A model generated the notes under the pieces. The model was given only the letters and a program-made list of their open reading frames with translations, did no database searches and was not told the DNA's origin. Below, piece by piece: positions 53,220 through 61,933 of a stretch of 64,000 nt of DNA (positions within the stretch are counted from its first letter, which is position 1; each line of letters starts with the position of its first letter). Origin of the DNA: Azolla caroliniana (Eukaryota; Polypodiophyta); contig JBHGNT010000007.1 of NCBI GenBank assembly GCA_043228905.1, forward strand, positions 16,740,001-16,804,000, read 5' to 3'. The translations under genes were made by a program, and so were the position numbers.

Positions 53220-54175
53220 TTCATTGCATTCACCATGTGGGCCACCGAGTTGGTCCCTCCTTGTGGCAGGGTACACATTCGCACTAGGCCGAGGGGAGTT
53301 CGCATCGTCGTAATGTCTCTGCATTCCACAGCTAGCTGGAACTGGTCGTACCCCGAGTACAGATCACCGACCGAGTAAATCGACCTTCCGGCGAAGGCCT
53401 CCGCGAACTCGTCTATGGTCGGTCCGATTCCTGCGTTCCGGATGGTCACTCTGTTGACCGACTGCAGGTCCTGAATGAAGCGCAATGTTCCGTTTTTCTT
53501 TGGTATGGTAAACCATCGGTTCGAGTATGGCGCGCTCGACGGTTCGAGAATACCCATATCGACTTTCTGCCTCAATAGCTCCATCAACTTCGGGATGTGA
53601 GCTCTCGGTACTGGAATCGGCTTGAGATTCCACGGTACATGCGGTACCGTGAATATCACCATCGGCTCCACGATCGTCGGGTCTACGCACCCGATCTCTT
53701 CCGGTGAGAATGCAAAGGCTTTCCCGTGCCTTCCGAGCATTCTCCGAAACCGGTCTTCCTCCGCCGGCAGTAGGAACCCGCCCCCACCGATTTTGAGCTC
53801 CCGGAGCGTTCCGTCGGTGAAGGTGTGTCCTATGCAGGCTGGATCTCGTAGATTGGGGTCCGACGCCACCCCTCTGATTCGGGACTCGCTGCCCTCCGGC
53901 AAGGGTGCCGCGACTGGCCTTACCTTCCGGTCCACAGTCTTGTACCTCGTGCTAACCCGGGCCGTCCGATCCGACCCGAGCCCCCGACTGAAGTTCGCGA
54001 TGACTTCGTACATCTTTTCGGAACATACCGGTATCGTCCGGAGACCGCCTCCACGGCTCCGCTGATTTCCTCGTCCGGGCCGAGAACTCCGCACGCTCGA
54101 AGTCGCTCTTCCGCCCTTGTCTTTTCTCGGCCGACGATGCCGACTATCATACACCCTCCATTGTCGGAGAAGCAA
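53220..54175 (-). pseudogene. gypsy-1 RT first half
   Basis: Runs ..STRYKTVDRKVRPVAAPLPE (53940), VEPMVIFTVPHVPWNLKPIPV (53665), SNRWFTIPKKNGTLRF (53510), SVGDLYSGYDQFQL (53370), TTMRTPLGLVRMCTLPQG (53300) and AHMVNAMNKVL, where copia-A cuts in. It continues at 35202. The pol frame is shifted relative to gag-protease; the two overlap near 54175-54186. Confidence 0.9.
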
Positions 54176-54185
54176 AATCCCCTAC

Positions 54186-56381
54186 CTATCGTACAGTCGT
54201 GGGGTCTTTTCCGAGTGTCCGGACTGTCTCGGCCCCACGCCTTGGCAGCCCTCTCAAAAAATCCTCCCGGTTCTCGCCACCGAGGGATTCACGGTTTCTC
54301 TCGTGGTTCGGCCGCACCGTCAGAAACTGAACCGAATGGCGCCCGTCCTGGCTTTTGACCCTTGCGTAGGCCGAACCGTTGTCCAGCACCTTGGTCTCCA
54401 TTCTCGCCGCCGTGATGTATGGTTCCCCTAATATGACCGGATGCGAGGACGTCTCCTATACGAAGAAGTGCTGGTCAATCTCGACGTCGCCGATCTTTAC
54501 TCGCACATTCGGGCAGGCCCCGTGCAGTTCCTCGGTGGCGCGCGTCGCCGCCCGTATCTTCCACCCGTGCCTGGTGTTGATCGGCCACTTTCCCTTCTTA
54601 TAGAAGTCCATGGACATTAGGTTTATTTCCGAACCGTGGTCCACCAACGCCACCCACGGTTCCTGAACACCTCCGATTTTTACCGGGGTCTCCGTGGTCG
54701 CTCGGGCCCAGTGTGGCCTCGAATAGTGGCTCTCCGCCCACTCATCTTCCAGCGCCGAGTCGTCGATGTGCGTCGTCCGCACCTCCACCGGTCTTTCCGG
54801 TTCCGTCTCCGTCGACAGTCTCTTCTGTTTCACCAAGTCTACAATGGAGTCGTGGAACTCCTTCTTGGCGATCCCTAGCACCTCCCGTAATGACAGCTCC
54901 ACTTTGCTGTCAAGGATCCGTTCTTCTAGGACCTTTCGTAGGTCTGTAGTCCTTTCTATTTCTGTCCCCAGTCGGTACCCGCCCTTCCTGGGGTTATCTT
55001 GCGGGCCGGGCCCACCGGCATCGTTCCGTCGTTGCCCGAATCGGGTCTCGTACCGTTGTGAGGGCCTGGCCGCTCCGACTTTCCCCACTCGTTTTTCTTC
55101 TACCAGAGCCTCGTAGTTCCGGCAAGCGGCTTCTACGAAGCCCGTCTTCTCCTCGACCGGATCGCTCCACCCGGTTATTTCCCGGACCCGTCTCTCAGCG
55201 CGGTCCGTTTCATCTTTCCTCAGCCGCACGCCGGCGAGGCCTTCCAGCATTGCCAACCAGAAACCGTCTTTACTCTCCTTTCGGGCCTCGCTGCCCCCGA
55301 CCCGAATACCGGCTAACGCCGAGTAGTGGATGGCCTCCACGTGTCGGGCCGCTGCCTCTTCCATCAGTCTCTTCATACCTCCTCGCCCGTCGTTTCGGCT
55401 CAGGGCCCTCCTGGTGTCGCCAGCGTGCACCCGGCCTTCCCACAGGTACACCACCCGGTTTCTCAACGCCTCTGCGAAATCGCCGCAGTCCTTCCGAATG
55501 TGGCCGACCTCGTCGCACCACATGCACTTGTTCCCCGCTGCCGGCCATCGGTCATGAGCCGGTTCGCCGCCTTCCCTTCGAGTCTGGGCGATCTGGAGAT
55601 CCTTTATCGCCCGCGTCAACTCCTCTAGCGCTGCTCCTCCGGACGAGCCATTGACCATGCTGGTCGAAGCCGGACCGGTTTCGAGCCATTCCCGGGTTTC
55701 TTCCCTTCGCACTTGCGGTGCCGGTTCAAGCCTCCTTGCTGTAACAGAGCCCGCACCGGCCGCCCCGTCGTCAGCCCATTCTTGCCGTTTGTCGAAACGG
55801 CCACAGACTCTCTTAACCGCAGCCCAGTCGGTTGTCAGCCCGTCTTCAGTTTCCAGCAAGGAGCCGACTTGATCCCGGTCCCGCTTGTCCACCGACTTGA
55901 CGAACAGTAGGACCCGGCTCGTATCCAGAATGGTTCGGTCAAGCGCCGAAAGGCGCGCAAAGCGTTCTTTGAACTCCCGGAGGAGTGCCGACGCGTTTCT
56001 TCCTTTGCCGAGGGACTCCACCCATTCCATGATGTCCCGTTTCGAAAGCCGAAGTGCGTCGTCCACCCCATATTTCTCTAGGAGTCGGCCTTCGAACTCC
56101 TCCCAGGTACGGCTCTCCGCCCGTACCTCGAGCACCTCCGCATGGATGCTCGGCATCGCCACTCGAGGGAACCCGGCAAGACGCCTCTCTTCCGGAATGT
56201 CCCGCATCAGCATTTCCGCCCCGTAGGACGCCAAATACTTCGTAGCATCCTTTCCGCTGAAACGGCCGATCGTACCGATGACCGCCTCAATGGCTCTGTT
56301 GAGGGCACCGGTGCCCTCGCGTGTGCTCAATATCCGATCCACGGCCGAAGCCATGGCCTCTGCAAGATCCGACCCCTTCAT
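54186..56381 (-). pseudogene. gypsy-1 Gag and protease
   Basis: Starts MKGSDLAEAMASAVDRIL. Capsid-like region to about residue 205, zinc knuckle CMWCDEVGHIRKDC (55520), IHYSALAGIRVG, RRVREITGWSDPVEE, LREVLGIAKKEFHDSIVD, and protease VALVDHGSEINLMS (54640) with the DHG variant. A TAG at 54456-54458 (FFV-stop-ETSS; gypsy-4 has Gln CAG) interrupts the protease. After it the frame continues HPVILGEPYITAARMETKV to 54186, through a T6 run at the gag-pol junction (54258-54263). Confidence 0.9.
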
Positions 56382-56405
56382 CTTCTACTCTTCTGCCGCC
56401 TCCTT

Positions 56406-56421
56406 CACGTCGGGTTCACCA
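56406..56421 (-). other. gypsy-1 primer-binding site
   Basis: Minus strand TGGTGAACCCGACGTG four bases after the LTR end; the same 16-mer as gypsy-2 and gypsy-4. Confidence 0.8.
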
Positions 56422-56425
56422 AATA

Positions 56426-57062
56426 TGTCGAGGTATTCCTCACGGATGCGTGGAGTGAGGCGGGACCTCGGGGGTCCTGTACCGAAGAGTAAGAGAGAAA
56501 GAGAAGAGACCCACTACGTGCGATCGTAGATTCACAGGGACACGGCCCTTCGACGCAAGACGCGAGTGGGACAACGACACAGAAAGACACGAAAGTATGT
56601 ATGTATTGACAAGACAAACAACAAGAACACGAAGACAACAAACACGAAGTCGGTTACAACCGAACAGGCCGGCGAACAGATGCCGATACCTGCTCGTAAA
56701 CGCACAGAGGGGAAAGAGTAGGTTGGAGGTGCTGCCGGAAGCACTCGGGCATTCCTCAGAGCAGCGCGAGCCTCCCGAAACCTGCACAGAAGGAAGCTAT
56801 GGCGTTTGCAACCGGAAAGAGAGAGAGAGAGAGAAGCCTTCGCACACAAACCGACAGCACTTCGTCCTCGACTCTCCGCGATCCCTCTACCCTCCTCGTC
56901 TCCCTCCTTTTATAGGCAAGGAAGGAGCCGTTTCCCCTTTACTCCCTACCTACCGAATCTACCTAGGATCTCCTATGTACAACTTAAGGCGCACGTGCAT
57001 GAAGAGTCGGTTTCTACGCTCCGGTGCACCGATTCCACTCGTGGACGGTTTTCTTCACGACA
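56426..57062 (-). repeat. gypsy-1 5' LTR
   Basis: 637 bp, same length as the left copy with about 11 substitutions by eye. TATA box with conserved CTCCTT/AAGGAG arms near 56905-56928. Outside it is the ACGT duplication (57063-57066). Confidence 0.95.
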
Positions 57063-57066
57063 ACGT

Positions 57067-57851
57067 GACAAAGGTGCTTCAGCGGTTCAACATGTCAGGC
57101 ACGAAACCGGTCGGATCGACACTTCCGGCAAACTGCAGATTATCCGGTAATCAAAGCCTGAAGATGAAAGCAGAGAAGGCGGATATGATGAAGGTGCCAT
57201 ATGCCTCTGCCGTCAGGAGCTTAATGTACGCAATGGTGTGTACTCAACCGGATATTGGATACGTAGTCGGAGTGGTGAGCCGGTTTATGAGCAATCCCGG
57301 CAAGGAGCACTGGAACACGGTCAAATGGATACTCTAGTACTTGAATGGCACATCGAATATGTGTCTCCGATTCGGCTCCGGTAAACCTCAACTTGACGGT
57401 TTTTGCCGATTCGAACATGTCGGCTGATGTGGATACCAACCGGTCTACATTCGGGTATGTAAAGACATATGCAAGGGGAGCTGTTTCGTGGCAGTCGAGG
57501 CTGCAGAAGACGGTTGTCTTGTCAACCACGGAGGCGGAGTACATGGCGGCTATGGAAGCCGACAAGGAAATATTATGGATGAAGAACTTCATCGGTGAGC
57601 TCAGTATCTGGCAAGATGAATACCGGCTTTATTGCGATAGTCAAAGTGCCATCCACCTTGCCAAGAACGCAGCGTACCATTCCAGGATGAAGCATATCCA
57701 GCGTAGGTATCACTGGATCCGAGAGCGAATAGAAGATCAAGAGTTCGCGTTGACGAAGATCCACACGGCCGAGAACAGGTCAGATATGCTGACCAAAGTA
57801 CTGATACCCGACAAGCTGAATGCATGTCGGAAGCGGATCAGACTAGTATGA
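57067..57851 (+). pseudogene. copia-C RT end and RNase H (second part)
   Basis: Resumes after gypsy-1 with TKVLQRFNMSGTKPVGSTL. YASAVRSLMYAMVCTQPD (57200), a TAG near 57337, then a frameshift around 57400 before DSNMSADVDTNRSTFGYV. RNase H TTEAEYMAAMEADKEI (57525), CDSQSAIHLAKNAAYH (57635), KHIQRRYHWIRERIED and the C-terminal SDMLTKVL (57781). It ends at 57851, 28 bases before the 3' LTR. Confidence 0.9.
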
Positions 57852-57865
57852 CATCCCATGCCGGA

Positions 57866-57879
57866 GTGAAGGGGGAGTT
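57866..57879 (+). other. copia-C polypurine tract
   Basis: AGTGAAGGGGGAGTTT immediately before the LTR start TGTTAGG; same as in copia-A and copia-E. Confidence 0.9.
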
Positions 57880-58615
57880 TGTTAGGAAACAGGTCCCTCC
57901 GGATGGGAAGTGAGAAGAACCGTGCCGAATCTGGATGTGGAGCACCTGGCAACGGAAGACCCGGTGAGAACCGGATGTGGCATACCTGGCAACGGAAGAC
58001 CTGGTCAGAACCGGATGTGGCGTACCTGGCAACAGAAGACCCGGTGAGAATCGGACGTGGCGTACCCGGCAACGGAAGACCCGGTGAGAACCAGATGTGA
58101 TGTACCAGGCAACGGGAGACCCGGTGAGAACCAGATGTTGCAGGCCCGGTGAGAACCTCTCATCGGATAAAAGGGACATATATGTAAATATGTTCTAGAG
58201 AGCCCACTGGGGCTATATTTGTAAATAGCCCGAAAGTCATATTAGTATAAATATGACCTAGGGCAAACTTAATGATTATGATAGAGTTGTTGGTGTAACC
58301 TTTGTACAGTGCATAAGAGAGAGAGTGAGAGCGACATACAGAGATTGTGTCTCAGTTGTAACCGCCGCGAGGCGAAGATTGTGAGCAAGAGGTCGTTTCC
58401 TCTGTGCTCCTTGTTGTATTACTTTACATAGTGATAGTTTGGAGTCTGTGGACTCCCGTGGTTTTTCCCTCCCAGGGTTTTCCAGGTTAATATCCTATGT
58501 ATTCTCTTTTGTTTGTTCGTGCACTTACCCCCATTCCCATTTCTTCTGTGTTCGATTGTATCAAGTGATTTACCCTTCGGTTGTTGCCGGAGATTATTCC
58601 GCGTATTAAACGACA
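57880..58615 (+). repeat. copia-C 3' LTR
   Basis: TGTTAGGAAACAGG to AACGACA, about 736 bp. About five imperfect copies of a 40-bp minisatellite (57935-58153; fewer in the 5' LTR). TATA dyad at 58234-58259. It is followed not by flanking DNA but by more copia internal sequence. Confidence 0.9.
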
Positions 58616-58793
58616 AATTGCTCCTCTTGGGAGATAATGCACATGAAGACAACAACCTACACCTGATGATTCATCGACATGAGCCTATACAATAACTTCA
58701 ATGAAGAGAGCAAGGCTCATGAACTCTGGGAGAATGTAGACATCATGTTTCAGAACAAGTGCCATAAATCAAGTCTCAGTATTTCAGATATAC
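58616..58793 (+). pseudogene. copia gag scrap behind the copia-C 3' LTR
   Basis: AATTG (the bases that precede a primer site) then jumps to gag sequence: ATGCACATGAAGAC, FIDMSLYNNFNEESKAHELWE and DIMFQNK, as at 28770-28900 in copia-C. A deletion has removed the primer site and gag start. Together with 12690-13261 this shows LTR-internal-LTR-internal order beyond one element. Confidence 0.8.
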
Positions 58794-58794
58794 G

Positions 58795-60911
58795 GTGTCC
58801 TCCATCCGAGGAGCACCCGTGATGGCCCTCTTGGCCTTAGTCGACCTGCATGATGCCTTGATTTCTTGTCTGGTGCCGTTGTTCGCCATTGCCCTTGTCC
58901 CCTTGCCGCTACCGTCCATATCCCTCGATTTCACGTTGCCACGTCAGCCGAACTACTGGGGTCTCCGGAATTGGTGTGAAGGATCCTTCTTGGGCCTCCG
59001 ATGTCCTTCGAGGCTACCGACCCGTGCAATCCGTCTTCACGCCCGTAGTCACTCCGGCACCTCCGTGTGTCGCGCATCCCCTTAACTTCACCCCAAAAGG
59101 GGCTTTGTTTGCCCTCCTCCATTGCTCGCCACCTCTCTGTCGAACTTCGGTATCCCTTCGTGCACGCTCCGTTGGCCCTCACCTAGCCAAATTCGTGCAT
59201 CGCCGATTCACCCATTTACCTGATGTCCTCCGTGTCTGAGGAACACCCCGTAGTAGCCCGCTTGGCCCTCTTTCGTCCCGCGTTGCTGCAACTGATTTGG
59301 TGCCATCCGCTTGCCGTCGTTCCCTCACCCCCACCAGCTTGTTATCTCGGGCTTGGCTTGCCACGCCAACCGTTGCCACTCCGACTGAGCCGCCGAGATC
59401 TCCGAAGTGGATGTGGAGGATCCTTCTCCAGCATTTGACTGTTTCCGGTCACCGACTAGTGCAGTCTATCCCCCACCCGGTTTCCGTCCCGGCACCACCG
59501 CGTGCTGTCTTCCGCTTCCCTTGTTCGGCTTCGCCTATACCGAACACTGTCCCGTATCCGTGCTTTACTTTGACCCTCGATGGCCACATGCACGTCTCCC
59601 ATTCCATCTCGCATGTGTCCTTTCGGCTTGACACACTGCTCCTCGTTCGTGTGTCCCCGACAGCTTACTAGAAGATCACCCTTGCCGCGCTCCAGCCTGC
59701 ATGGACTCCTTTGTTCATGTGACGCCTTGGTTGTGTGGTGTCTCTCTGCCACTGGCTTCATCTCCTTGCCGCCACCGTCAATCTCTTGGCCCTACGTCGA
59801 CCTCGCTACCGACCGCCGAAGTCTCTAGATTCGGTGTGAAGGGTCCTCCTTGGGCCTTCGATTCTCTTAGGCCACCAGCTCGTCCAAGCGCGTCTAGCCT
59901 TCGTCCTTCGTTTGTTTGACCTTGCCGATCGGGTCCAGTTCCGATTAGTGGCTGCCTTGCCAGCCTCATACTTCTTGTGCGCTCTGCATTCCGCTTCCCG
60001 CCTTCTGAACACGTTCCCTGCCACCACCGTCCATCTCTCTAGGTCTCACGCCGGTCTCGTTGCCGGCTGCCGGAGTCTCCAGGTCGGTGTGAAGGTTTCC
60101 GTGGGATCACCTCTCTTGCCGTTTTCGCCCTTGTCCCCTCGCCGCCACCGCCAATCTCATGGTTGTCGGCCCACTGCCGACCACCGATTACTCGTTTCGG
60201 TGTGAAAGATCCTCCTCGAGCCTCCGATTTGTCTCCCGACCCTTTCCTGGGTCGTCCTTCTCCGCATGTCGAGAGGGCGGTTTGCTCCACACCCTCCCCG
60301 TGGTACCGACGTACCGTATTCCCTCCCTTCCGGATCGGTTATCCGAAAGGCCGCTCTCCCGGTTCTCATTTGGGTCTATTCATTCCTCTCTGAATTGTCG
60401 AGTCTCGTTCTCCTGCCGCCACCGTCTGTATCTTGGTCTTACATCGGATCCGATGCCGACCGCCGAAGTCTCTAGCCCGGTGTGAGATTACCCATAGAAC
60501 TGGTCTTCGTTCCTCCGCTTCATTGTTCTTCTCTCGAACTCGTCGTCGACCTTCTTGTTGTGCTCCTGCCTCCATCTTCCATCTCTCTAGGTCTGACGCC
60601 GGAGTCTCTAGATGAGATGTGGGGTTTTCGATTCCGAAACAACTCTCGTCGACTCGTTCGAGGCCACTGACCCCTTTAGTGGTGTAAGTGGAAAGCATCC
60701 GCTCTATGATCGATCAATGTCCATTGTTTCGGCTCCGATGCCGATCCCGTCGGACACGTTCCATACCCTCGATCATCTTCTTCCTGAACTCCGACCTTCA
60801 CCTTGGTCGATCTTTCTCCCCCATGTAAAGAGGGCGGCTCGTCCCGCACCCTCTTCCGCATGATACCGTCGTACCTCGATTGGCCTCCGCCTCGACCACA
60901 TCCGTCTTGTC
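58795..60911. repeat. GC-rich degenerate tandem repeat block
   Basis: A core of about 100 bp (words GCCGCCACCGTC, CCGACCGCCGAAGTCTCTAG, TTCGGTGTGAAGGGTCCTCC) recurs near 58905, 59330, 59765, 60020, 60135, 60415 and 60565. The first three units are about 430 bp apart, later ones shorter. A second shared word (TGTCCTCC..GAGGA.CACCC) marks the unit starts at 58796 and 59224. Many 60-120-codon frames on both strands change register from unit to unit and match nothing I recognise, so I treat it as non-coding. It has no LTR or primer site. Confidence 0.6.
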
Positions 60912-61171
60912 TGTTGTTGTGTTGTTACGCTCTCGCGTATGAAATAAGGCGGAACCGCGGGGGCCCTAAACCGAGGAGCGTGAGAGAGAAGAGGGAGAGA
61001 GATTCGCAGAAACACAGAGAGACAGAAACGAAAGGATCCATTCCAATAACAGTATAGATTACAGAGCTTGCAATGTTACACCCGGCAAGCCGGTGACAAA
61101 CTCAACACAGACGAACACACGCATGGAAATACGTAGTGGAGCCACTACCGGAAGCACACGGGCTTTCACGC
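60912..61171 (-). repeat. Partial gypsy LTR, inverted relative to gypsy-4
   Basis: On the minus strand this matches the R-U5 half of the gypsy-4 LTR: CTCACGCTCCTCGGTTTAGG, GGCCCCCGCGGTTCC, then CGCGAGAGCGTAAC. It also matches gypsy-1 LTR words (GCCGGAAGCAC..CGGGC). It is broken off at 61171 by the start of the gypsy-4 LTR. No primer site lies on its left, so it is a 3' or solo LTR; its missing part may lie beyond the window, past gypsy-4. Confidence 0.65.
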
Positions 61172-61890
61172 TGTCGTGAAGAAAACCGCCCACAAGAGGA
61201 ATCGGAGGAACAAGGCGTGGGAAACGGCTCTACACACACGCGCGCGCCAAGAAGTACCTAAGGACGAAGTAGGTACATACGAGGATCCTAGGAGGGCAGA
61301 TTCGGTTGGTATGCAGTTAATGCCAAACGGGCTCTTGACGGGCTATAAAAAGGAAGAGGAAGAATAGAAGTGGGGTATCTCCCGCGGAGAGGACGAAGTG
61401 CTGCCGAACCGATTTCGGAGCTTCTCTCTCACTCCTGCTCTCTCTGTCTTCTGCTCCATCGCGTACCTGTGCAGGTTTCGAGGAGGCTTGCGCTGTTCCG
61501 TGGAACGCCCCGAGTGCGTCCTGCAGCACCTCCGACCTGTTTTCCCCTTTCTGTGCGTCGCGACATACAGGGGTCGGCAGCTGTTCGCCGCCCTGTTCGT
61601 TTTCGTTAGTATCTATTTTGTGCCCCACCGTGGGTTGTAATACTTTAGTCTGTTATTTTCTTGCATTCATAAGCACATATCTCTCGTTGTTGCGTCCATC
61701 TGCGTCGGCGTTTATTTGTGATCCCTGTTTGTTGGGCCGTGTCCCTGTGCAATCGTCGGTTCTGCGCAATCGGATCTTCGGTTCTGTGTAATCGGGTCTC
61801 TCTCTCTTACTCCTCTCTCTCTTGCTCTTCGGTTCGAGACCCCCGTGGTCCCTCCTCCTTTCTACACGCAAGGGCGTAGCAACCCCGACA
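61172..61890 (+). repeat. gypsy-4 5' LTR
   Basis: TGTCGTGAAGAAAACCGCCC (as in the gypsy-1 LTR start) to AACCCCGACA, 719 bp. TATA box CTATAAAAAG at 61343-61352. GACCCCCGTGGTC inverted-repeat motif near 61838, shared with gypsy-1 and gypsy-2. With no second copy in the window, boundaries rest on the primer site and the gypsy-1 comparison. Confidence 0.85.
61343..61352 (+). promoter_or_regulatory. TATA box of gypsy-4 LTR
   Basis: CTATAAAAAG in U3, at a position comparable to the TATA box of the gypsy-1 LTR. No long inverted repeat around it. Confidence 0.6.
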
Positions 61891-61893
61891 TCT

Positions 61894-61909
61894 TGGTGAA
61901 CCCGACGTG
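61894..61909 (+). other. gypsy-4 primer-binding site
   Basis: TGGTGAACCCGACGTG, three bases after the LTR end; identical to gypsy-1 and gypsy-2. Confidence 0.8.
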
Positions 61910-61933
61910 AAAGAGGCGGCAGAAGAGTAGGAA

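Larger units (their letters stand above)
32139..57062 (-). mobile_element. gypsy-1: Ty3/gypsy element, split by copia-A
   Basis: LTRs of 637 bp each (32139-32775 and 56426-57062), TGTCGTG..CTCGACA on the minus strand, about 11 differences by eye. Target duplication is ACGT (32135-32138 and 57063-57066), four bases; it lies in the RT of copia-C. Without copia-A it is about 6.9 kb: gag-protease, RT/RNase H, integrase. Several nonsense codons make it inactive. Its proteins form one clade with gypsy-2 and gypsy-4 and resemble, from memory, gypsy elements of fungi. Confidence 0.9.
13262..58615 (+). mobile_element. copia-C: outermost copia element, split by nested insertions
   Basis: LTR to LTR this element spans the window core. 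Subtracting gypsy-3 (13915-28552), gypsy-1 (32139-57062) and one copy of each target duplication leaves about 5.8 kb, normal for a copia. Order: 5' LTR, primer site, gag, (filler), protease/integrase/RT, RNase H, purine tract, 3' LTR. It is the oldest member of the nest: it has many stops and frameshifts, and its two LTRs differ at many places and in minisatellite copy number. No target duplication can be recognised because both ends adjoin further copia sequence. Confidence 0.85.

Noticed and set aside
58795-60900. Many 60-124-codon frames on both strands in the GC-rich block
   Set aside because: High GC makes stops rare, the frames change register between repeat units, and no domain is recognisable.
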